Below, piece after piece: positions 45,743 to 51,343 of a stretch of DNA of 51,343 bases. Under the pieces are notes generated by a model, which did no database searches, was not told the DNA's origin, and was given only the letters and a program-made list of their open reading frames with translations. A program made the translations under genes and the position numbers. Numbering within the stretch: position 1 is the first letter of the stretch; every line of letters begins with the position of its first letter. Source of the stretch: Desulfobulbus sp. Tol-SR (GTDB taxonomy: Bacteria; Desulfobacterota; Desulfobulbia; Desulfobulbales; Desulfocapsaceae); the NCBI GenBank assembly GCA_000769715.1, contig JROS01000038.1, forward strand, positions 1-51,343, given 5' to 3'.

Positions 45743-46489
45743 TCAGTCCTCCCCGAGATAGGCGGCGCGGACGGTGGGATGGTGGCGGATCTCGGCGACG
45801 GTGCCGCAGGCGACGCATTCGCCGTAAACCAGGACGGTGATCCGGTCGGCCAGGGCAAAGACCGCGTCCATGTCGTGCTCGACGAGGAGGATGGTGATCT
45901 CGCCCCTGAGGCGGCCGATCAGCTTCGCCATCTCGACGGTGCCGCCGGGCCCCATCCCCGCCATCGGCTCGTCGAGCAGCAGCAGCTTCGGCCTGCCGGT
46001 CAGGGCCATTCCCACCTCGAGCTGCCGTTTTTCCCCGTGCGACAGGGATCTGGCGATGGTCCCGGCCTGGCGGTCAAGGTCGACCCGCTCCAGCGCGGCG
46101 GGCAGTTCCCGCTGCACCAGGGGCGTCTTCAGGCAGTTGCGCCAGAACCGGAAGTTGTGGCCGGCATGGGCGATGATGGCGAGGGCGAGGTTCTCCTCGA
46201 CGGTCAGGTCGTCGAAGATCGAGGTGATCTGGAAGGACCGGGCGAGGCCGAGCCGGGCCCGCCGGTGCGGCGGCATCCGGCTGATTTCGACCCCGTCGAA
46301 CACGATGCTGCCGGAATCCGGCAGGATATCGCCGCTGAGCTGGTTGATGGCGGTGGTCTTGCCGGCCCCGTTCGGTCCGATCAGGGCATGGACCTCCCCC
46401 CGGTCGATATCGAGACACAGCCTCCGGCTCGCCATGATCGCGCCGTAGGACTTGGTCAGGTCGCGCACCTCGAGGATACGGTCACTCAT
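45743..46489 (-). CDS. livG: Branched-chain amino acid-type ABC ATPase
   Basis: 248 aa. Walker A GPNGAGKTT, signature LSHGEKRQLEVGMAL, Walker B LLLLDEPMAGM and the C-terminal HHPTVRAAYLG tail are LivG features. It overlaps livM by 8 bp and is 2 bp from livF, so translation is coupled. Confidence 0.94.
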   Translation of the reverse strand: MSDRILEVRDLTKSYGAIMASRRLCLDIDRGEVHALIGPNGAGKTTAINQLSGDILPDSGSIVFDGVEISRMPPHRRARLGLARSFQITSIFDDLTVEENLALAIIAHAGHNFRFWRNCLKTPLVQRELPAALERVDLDRQAGTIARSLSHGEKRQLEVGMALTGRPKLLLLDEPMAGMGPGGTVEMAKLIGRLRGEITILLVEHDMDAVFALADRITVLVYGECVACGTVAEIRHHPTVRAAYLGED

Positions 46490-47468
46490 GTCGTTGCCCC
46501 GTCCCGGTCAGCAGGCCGAACAGGCCGCGCTTGAGGAAGATGACGACGATGACGAGGAAGGGCCCGAGGAAGACCATCCAGTGTTCGGTGTACATCGCCA
46601 GCACCTCTTCGAGCAGGAGGAAAATCGTCGCCCCGAGGACCGGGCCGAAGAGGGAGCCGAGGCCGCCGAGCAGCACCATCACCATCAGCTCGCCCGACAG
46701 GGTCCAGTTCAGCAGCCCGGGGCTGACGAACTCGGTCTGGTTGGCGAGCAGGGCCCCGGCGAGGCCGCCGCCGGCGCCGGCGATGGCGAAGCAGACCAGG
46801 CGGTAGCGGTAGGAGTGGATGCCGATGGCCTCGATCCGCCGGCTGTTGCTGCTGGCGCCACGGATGACCAGACCGAACCGGGATTGGACGAGACGGTGGA
46901 CGAAGAGCAGATAGGCGGCGAGCAGGGACAGGCAGAGATAGTAAAAATGGAGGTCGTTGCCCAGGTCGAGGCCGGGCAGCCGGTTGCGCGAGTAGATCGA
47001 CAGCCCGTCATCGCCGCCGTACTTTTCCAGGCCGATGAAGAAATAATACAGCATCTGGGCGAAGGCGAGGGTGATCATGATGAAGTGCATGCCGCTGGTC
47101 CGCAGCGACAGCGAGCCGATCACCAGGGCCGACAACGCGGCGATGAGGACCGCCAGCGGCCAGACGAGAAGGGCGTTGTCGCTCCCCGGCAGCAGGCCGA
47201 GCAGCGGTTGGCCGTCGGTGCCGTGCTGATGGAGGATGCCGACGACGTAGGCGCCGAGGCCGACGAAGGCGGCGTGGCCGAGGCTGATCATGCCGCCGTA
47301 GCCGATGAGAAGGTCGAGGCTGACGGCGGCGATGGCGTAGATCAGGATCCGCGTAAACAGCGAGATCGGATAATCCTCGCCGGCGAAGGTTGCGACCGGC
47401 GGCAGGAGGACGAAGAACAATCCGCCGGCGGCGACGATGGCCGCTGTCCTGGTGCCGGATCGGCTCAT
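46482..47468 (-). CDS. livM: Branched-chain amino acid-type ABC permease
   Basis: 328 aa with about ten membrane helices. The LivM pattern is SLDLLIGYGGMISLGHAAFVGLGAY near the start and GGLGSLFGPVLGA near the end, the coupling region. ATG 47468 overlaps the livH stop by four bases (ATGA). The reading frame is intact. It should pair with LivH in the membrane, but that gene carries a stop codon. Confidence 0.92.
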   Translation of the reverse strand: MSRSGTRTAAIVAAGGLFFVLLPPVATFAGEDYPISLFTRILIYAIAAVSLDLLIGYGGMISLGHAAFVGLGAYVVGILHQHGTDGQPLLGLLPGSDNALLVWPLAVLIAALSALVIGSLSLRTSGMHFIMITLAFAQMLYYFFIGLEKYGGDDGLSIYSRNRLPGLDLGNDLHFYYLCLSLLAAYLLFVHRLVQSRFGLVIRGASSNSRRIEAIGIHSYRYRLVCFAIAGAGGGLAGALLANQTEFVSPGLLNWTLSGELMVMVLLGGLGSLFGPVLGATIFLLLEEVLAMYTEHWMVFLGPFLVIVVIFLKRGLFGLLTGTGQRHE

Positions 47469-48382
47469 GACGAGTGGGCCGGGAACAGGCCGCGCGGTCG
47501 CCACACCAGGATGGCCGCCATCAGGATGTAGATCGCCATCGAGGCGATCGAGGCGGCGATGCTGTCGGCGGCGGCGCTCGCCAGGAACAGCCGGAGCAGG
47601 ACCGGCAGAAAGGCCCGGCCGAGGGTATCGACCAGCCCGACCAGCAGGGCCCCGACGACGGCGCCGCGGACTGAACCGATGCCGCCGATGACGATCACCA
47701 CGAAGGTCAGGATCAGGATGCTCTCGCCCATGCCCGATTCGACGGCGAGGATCGGCCCGGCCATGACCCCGGCCAGCCCGGCGAGCAGGGTGCCGAGGCC
47801 GAAGACGAGGGTGTAGAGCGGGCGGATATTGACGCCGAGGGCGGCGATCATCTCCCGGTTCGAGGCCCCGGCGCGGATCTGCATGCCGAGCCGGGTGCGG
47901 GAAAAGAGCAGCCACAGCCCCAGGGCGACGGCGATGCCGACGGCGATGACCGCCAGGCGGTAGACCGGATACGGCAGGCCGGGCAGGAGTTCGACGCTGC
48001 CCCCGAGTCAGGCGGGGACGTCCATCATCAGCGGCTGCCGGCCCCAGACGATGCGGGTCAGCTCGTTGAAGAAGAGGATCAGGCCGAAGGTGGCGAGGAC
48101 CTGATCGAGGTGCTCCCGCCGGTACAGACGCCTGAGGACGATGACCTCGACGATCATCCCGGCGATGGCGGCACCGGCGAGGGCGGCGGCGACGCCGAGG
48201 AGAAAGGAGCCGGTGCGGGCGGCGACCGTCGCCCCGACGTAGGCCCCGATCATGTAGAACGAACCGTGGGCAAGGTTGATCACCTGCATGATGCCGAAGA
48301 CCAGGGTCAGTCCGGCCGACATCAGGAACAGGGTGATGCCGAGTTGGAGCCCGTTGAGGATCTGTTCGATGACCAGAAGCAT
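47465..48382 (-). pseudogene. livH: Branched-chain amino acid-type ABC permease, interrupted by an in-frame UGA
   Basis: The whole frame from ATG 48382 to stop 47465 is 305 codons plus a stop, the normal LivH length, and both halves match LivH (GLTLVFGIMQVINLAHGSFYM early; VVIVIGGIGSVRGAVVGALL late). Codon 125 is TGA, at 48008-48010, between MMDVPA and LGGSVEL; no other defect is seen. A single base change would do this. The rest of the reading frame is conserved, so the event is recent, or a sequencing error, or unusual readthrough. No selenocysteine element was seen. Confidence 0.85.
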
Positions 48383-48439
48383 GAAAGAGCACGGAAAGGC
48401 CGGGCCCAGGGACGATCCCGGACCCGGCGGAGGATCAGA

Positions 48440-49468
48440 TCACATCGCGCATTCGCCGGCGAAGGCATCGACGTGGTTGGTGAAGACCTTCTTGACGGTC
48501 TTGTTCGTGTAGTCGCCGCTCGGGGTCTTGATGACCTCGCGGATGTACATGTCGTGGATCGGGTGCTGGTTGTTGCCGAAGGCGAAGTTGCCGCGGGTCG
48601 ACTCGAACTCGGCCTTCTTCAGTGCCGCCCGGAACTCGTCGATCCTGGTGAGATCGCCGCCAACCGCCTTGAGGGCGCCGGCCAGCAGCCGGGCCGTATC
48701 GTAACCCTGGCTGGCATACAGCGTCGGGGTGTTGCCGTAGACCTGGCGGTAGGCCGCGACGAACTGCCTGTTGGCCGGGTTGTCGAGATCGTGGGCCCAG
48801 TGGGAACCGTTTTTGACCCCGAGGGCGGCGGCGCCGACCGCCTTGAGGATCCGCTCGTCGAAGGAGAAGGCCGGACCGTACAGCGGGATGGTGCCGATCA
48901 GCCCCGCCTGGCTGTACTGCTTGACGAAGTTGATGCCCATGCCGCCGGGCAGGAAGAAGTAGACCGCCTCCGGCTTGGCGGCGCGGATCGCGGCGATCTC
49001 GGCGGCATAGTCGGACTGGTCGAGCTTGGTGTAGACCTCGGCGGCGATCTGACCCTTGTAGTAGCGCTTGAACCCGGCGAGGTGGTCCTTGCCGGCCGGG
49101 TAGTTCGGGGCCAGCAGGTAGGTGGTCTTGTGCCCGGCCTCGGTGACGTACTGGCCGACGACCTCGTCGGGGTTGTCGTTCTGGTAGGCGACGCTGAAGT
49201 AATTGGGGTGGCAGCCCTTGCCGGCGAGTTGCTTGCCCTTCTCCGGTTTGGCCTCGTCGTCCTCGACGATCAGTTCCACCGGGACCCCGCCGAGGGTGCC
49301 GTTCTCCTGGGCGATGGCCAGCTTGAAGCCGTCGCGGATCTCCTCGCCGAGATAGCCGGCCTTGGTCGACAGGGTCGTGACCATGCCGATCTTGACGGGT
49401 TCAGCGGCCATCGCCAGCGATGCGGCGAGAAGGCCGGCGGGAATCAGGGCCATCAGCAGTTTTTTCAT
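48440..49468 (-). CDS. livJ: Branched-chain amino acid-type ABC substrate-binding protein with internal deletion
   Basis: 342 aa. A signal peptide (MKKLLMALIPAGLLAASLAMAA) is followed by a type I periplasmic binding fold. Lobe 1 is interrupted: after KPEKGKQLA (residue 82) the sequence goes directly to GKGCHPNYFSVAYQNDN, where homologues have about 45 more residues containing part of the amino-acid pocket. The two sides share a QLA-like tract that could have recombined. The frame is kept, so it is not a pseudogene by reading frame, but binding is doubtful. GGGGGAAAG precedes ATG 49468. It is the first gene of the liv operon. Confidence 0.85.
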   Translation of the reverse strand: MKKLLMALIPAGLLAASLAMAAEPVKIGMVTTLSTKAGYLGEEIRDGFKLAIAQENGTLGGVPVELIVEDDEAKPEKGKQLAGKGCHPNYFSVAYQNDNPDEVVGQYVTEAGHKTTYLLAPNYPAGKDHLAGFKRYYKGQIAAEVYTKLDQSDYAAEIAAIRAAKPEAVYFFLPGGMGINFVKQYSQAGLIGTIPLYGPAFSFDERILKAVGAAALGVKNGSHWAHDLDNPANRQFVAAYRQVYGNTPTLYASQGYDTARLLAGALKAVGGDLTRIDEFRAALKKAEFESTRGNFAFGNNQHPIHDMYIREVIKTPSGDYTNKTVKKVFTNHVDAFAGECAM

Positions 49469-49659
49469 CACGCTTTCCCCCTTGGTAAGCGGTAACGGTC
49501 CGCCGACACTGCACGGGCCGCAGTCCTTGTCGAGAGGCGACCACGCCTGACCCGACGGAAAACCGCAACCTAGATAATGCACGGTAAAGTTGCAACAGAA
49601 AAGTTGCCGGGACCGCGACCGCCGGTGGCTGGGGATATCCTGAAAGCGATCTTCTCTTG

Positions 49660-49706
49660 CCGATAAAATAAAAAATATATCTATCGGTTACGTCAGTTTT
49701 TATCGG
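49660..49706. promoter_or_regulatory. Inverted repeat in the livJ-mauE-like divergent region
   Basis: CCGATA (49660-49665) with TATCGG at 49682-49687 and again at 49701-49706, in an AT-rich patch between divergent genes (49469-49801 has no gene). It looks like operator half-sites for an unidentified regulator. Confidence 0.35.
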
Positions 49707-49716
49707 ATTTTACTAT

Positions 49717-49746
49717 TTGACAATATGGAAATTCTTTGGTGAAAAT
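49717..49746 (+). promoter_or_regulatory. Possible promoter of the MauE-like gene
   Basis: A perfect -35 box TTGACA (49717-49722) and a weak -10 (TGAAAA or GAAAAT) 17-18 nt further on. The -35 is convincing; the -10 is poor, so an activator may be needed. Confidence 0.35.
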
Positions 49747-49801
49747 AGGCGCCATCGATGTCGATGCCACGGGTGGGAAGCGAGCGGAAAAGGGGGGACG
49801 G

Positions 49802-50293
49802 ATGGTGATGACGGAAGAGAGCGATGGGCGCCGACCGGGGATGGCCGGATTGCCCCTCCTGGTGCTGGAACGCGGCGTGCGGCTGGTCCTTGCCGGCATC
49901 TTCATCTATTCCGGGGCGATCAAACTCCTCGACCCGGCGACATTCGCCGAGATCATTGCCGGTTTTGGGCTGCTGCCCGACGCCCTGGTGGCACCGGTGG
50001 CGATACTCCTGCCGTTTGCAGAGCTGGTCGCCGGGGTCGGCCTCGTTTTCGCCATTCCCGGCAGCCTCTCGGCCATCACCGCCATGCTGGTGCTGTTCAT
50101 CGCCGTTCTCGGCTACGGGATCCATCTGGGCCTCGATATCGACTGCGGCTGTTTCGGTCCCGAAGACCCGGAACAGGCCTACAAGAGTCTCAGGAGCGCC
50201 CTGGCCAGGGATGCGGCGATGATGGCGGCGGTGGCATTCATCTATTGGAGTCGCGGCCGGTTCCGATTGCGGGCCGGTCGTCTTATACGATAA
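49802..50293 (+). CDS. MauE/DoxX-like membrane protein
   Basis: 163 aa with four membrane helices. IFIYSGAIKLLDPATFA is the first-helix pattern of the DoxX/MauE family, and CGCFGPED (C115, C117) is the C-x-C-F-G motif of MauE-type proteins, which help make disulfide or cross-linked periplasmic enzymes. ATG 49802 has GGGGGGAC before it; an earlier start at 49736 is possible and would give 185 aa. It is followed by a rhodanese 23 bp on, suggesting a periplasmic thiol or sulfur system. Confidence 0.82.
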   Translation: MVMTEESDGRRPGMAGLPLLVLERGVRLVLAGIFIYSGAIKLLDPATFAEIIAGFGLLPDALVAPVAILLPFAELVAGVGLVFAIPGSLSAITAMLVLFIAVLGYGIHLGLDIDCGCFGPEDPEQAYKSLRSALARDAAMMAAVAFIYWSRGRFRLRAGRLIR

Positions 50294-50316
50294 CCGTTTG
50301 CATGAAGGAAATTCTG

Positions 50317-50853
50317 ATGAAGCAGAAAAAAGGAATGTTGCAGGGAGTGGTGGTCGGTCTGGTGGTCTTCGGCCTGAGTGTCTCGGCCTTCGCCTTCGGC
50401 ACCGACAAATTCAAGGAAGAGGTCACCAGGGAACAGGAGGCGGTGAAGCTGACCCGGGAGGTGCAGCAGGGCGGCTACGGCATAGTCACCACCACCGAGC
50501 TGAAGGGGATGATCGATGCCGGAAACGATGTGCTGATCGTCGACACCATGCCCTATGAGGATTCGTACAGGAAGAACCACATTCCCGGGGCGAAGCAGTT
50601 TCTGTTCCCGATCCCGGACATGAAGGAATGGGACGCCAAGCAGACCGACGGCAAGAGTATCGACGATTTCAAGGCGCTGCTGGGGCCCGACCTGAGCCGG
50701 ACGATCGTGATCTACTGCGGTTTCGTCAAATGCACGCGCAGTCATAACGGTGCCGTGTGGGCCAGAAAACTCGGCTATACCAACGTGTTCCGCCATCCGG
50801 GCGGCATCTTCGCCTGGAAGGGCGCCGGATATCCGGTCGATACCGTCAAGTGA
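50317..50853 (+). CDS. Exported rhodanese-like protein
   Basis: 178 aa. The N-terminal KKGMLQGVVVGLVVFGLSVS helix acts as a signal or anchor. One rhodanese domain follows (LIVDTMPYEDSYRKNHIPGA at about 73-92). The active-site loop starts with C134 in VIYCGFVKCTRSHN and has a second C139, so a C-x4-C pair replaces the usual six-residue catalytic loop. ATG 50317 has AAGGA 7 nt upstream; ATG 50302 would add five residues. Cotranscribed with the MauE-like gene, it may handle sulfane sulfur or thiol oxidation in the periplasm; that is inference. Confidence 0.87.
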   Translation: MKQKKGMLQGVVVGLVVFGLSVSAFAFGTDKFKEEVTREQEAVKLTREVQQGGYGIVTTTELKGMIDAGNDVLIVDTMPYEDSYRKNHIPGAKQFLFPIPDMKEWDAKQTDGKSIDDFKALLGPDLSRTIVIYCGFVKCTRSHNGAVWARKLGYTNVFRHPGGIFAWKGAGYPVDTVK

Positions 50854-50866
50854 TCGTTACGGAATG

Positions 50867-50896
50867 CCGCCGGGGAGGGGGAACCCTCTCCAGCGG
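50867..50896 (+). terminator. Hairpin after the rhodanese gene
   Basis: CCGC ... GAGGG, loop, CCCTC ... GCGG form a two-part GC stem 13 bp after the stop. There is no U-tract, so this may be a weak or Rho-assisted terminator. Confidence 0.35.
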
Positions 50897-51249
50897 TGGT
50901 CGCTCGCATTGCCCAGGCCTCTTCCGATCCCGATCATCCCCCCGGATTCGTCTCCCACGCGCTCTGCAGCCGGCGGCGGGCGCCGTCTGCAGGTCACCTG
51001 TGTCAATCACTGATCATGGATCTCGAGTCAATCGCTCTCCAGCCTGTTCCGAACCGGTCTGCGGCTCCCTTGCGCCAACGCTCGTCACCTGCGGCGCCGG
51101 TTGCAGCGTTAGACGGAACCGCGTGCCCCCGACCATCAATCCTCGATCTGCTGTTTCGGCCACTGGTCGCCTTTGGCCGTAATCTCCCGGTCGCCAGGGC
51201 ACCGTTTTCCTCTGTCAACCGTTTCCCGTTGAAACCGCGGATGATGGTC

Positions 51250-51343
51250 AAACGTTTAAACGCTTTAGCTTTTAAACTAGTGAACGATGAAATGCTCAAA
51301 CGCACGAACGATTAAATGGTCGAACGCTTAAACGCTTAAACGC
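51250..51343. repeat. Degenerate AAACGCTT-type octamer repeats
   Basis: The last 90 bp are short units such as AAACGTTT, AAACGCTT and GAACGCTT, partly tandem (51325-51343), like the octamers at 21241-21280. The region 50897-51249 before it has no gene I can support; the open frame at 50896-51315 has no homology, start signal or codon bias. Confidence 0.7.

Noticed and set aside
48008..48010. Selenocysteine at the livH UGA
   Set aside because: The family does not use Sec at this site and no SECIS-like hairpin directly follows; a nonsense mutation is simpler.
49585..49610. Sigma-54 promoter for livJ (GG and GC dinucleotides in GGCAACTTTTC then TGTTGCA, minus strand)
   Set aside because: The GG to GC distance is 15, not the required 12. 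The feature is better seen as a GCAAC/GTTGC hairpin.
50896..51315. 139-codon frame at the right end
   Set aside because: No homology, no ribosome site, and it runs into octamer repeats.

Overview
This is a high-GC, gene-dense chromosomal stretch from a Gram-negative bacterium. Outer-membrane traits include an MCE-domain lipid-transport protein, a periplasmic HtrA protease and a CAP-domain lipoprotein. The gene content (GH77-GH13 TreY fusion, NDP-forming acyl-CoA synthetase with a GNAT domain, DUF5752 plus TreT-type glycosyltransferase, abundant radical SAM enzymes) and the interspersed repeats translating as CHFEAKREIS/VISTGGRDL-like strings suggest a Desulfobacterota-type (former Deltaproteobacteria) genome. 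That assignment is inference, because no rRNA or other phylogenetic marker is present.

Region by region. (1) 1-7200: a repeat-rich accessory stretch. It carries a radical SAM protein, a beta-CASP metallo-beta-lactamase RNase-like protein, a surface-sugar pair (UDP-sugar 4-epimerase and sulfotransferase), a broken acyltransferase and a small secreted Arg/Asp-rich protein, separated by islands of one interspersed repeat family. (2) 7212-13961: a large secreted double-barrel glycosidase-like protein, convergent HtrA, then TerC/YjbE, UspA, an RRM RNA-binding protein and YaiI, with another repeat island at 12506-12857. (3) 14051-16424 (minus): the remains of what looks like a peptide-modification cassette. 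It holds a Cys-rich small protein, a PqqD-like/radical SAM remnant, an HprK-like kinase remnant and a nucleotidyltransferase frameshifted by a 14-bp tandem duplication. (4) 16663-21770 (minus): an MCE protein, a CAP lipoprotein, a flavodoxin, an amidohydrolase and an unusual cNMP-binding/degenerate AAA+/polyferredoxin membrane fusion.

(5) 21928-33882 (plus): an acyl-CoA synthetase-GNAT protein, then a trehalose operon behind a good promoter (DUF5752, TreT-like glycosyltransferase, TreZ, and a 1726-residue MalQ-TreY fusion whose GH77 nucleophile appears replaced). (6) 33899-36295: a stand-alone acyl carrier protein and sugar-isomerase-like TIM barrel (minus), then a PaaI thioesterase and a DUF3047 protein (plus). 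(7) 36494-45005: a tightly packed nine-gene plus-strand block: mercuric-reductase-like flavoprotein, sterol desaturase-like protein, TVP38/VTT membrane protein, BioB-like radical SAM enzyme, an NMT1/THI5-like ABC importer and the two rSAM/selenodomain-associated transferases (TIGR04283 and TIGR04282 types).

(8) 45039-49468 (minus): a complete livFGMHJ branched-chain-amino-acid-type ABC operon, but livH carries an in-frame UGA and LivJ lacks about 45 internal residues. (9) 49802-50853: a MauE/DoxX-like membrane protein and an exported rhodanese. The end of the window is a gene-free, octamer-repeat region.

The candidates for something new are the decayed peptide cassette, the cNMP/AAA/FeS fusion and the BioB-like radical SAM plus importer cassette. 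Several genes carry short deletions, duplications or a stop, so either local decay or assembly error has to be considered.
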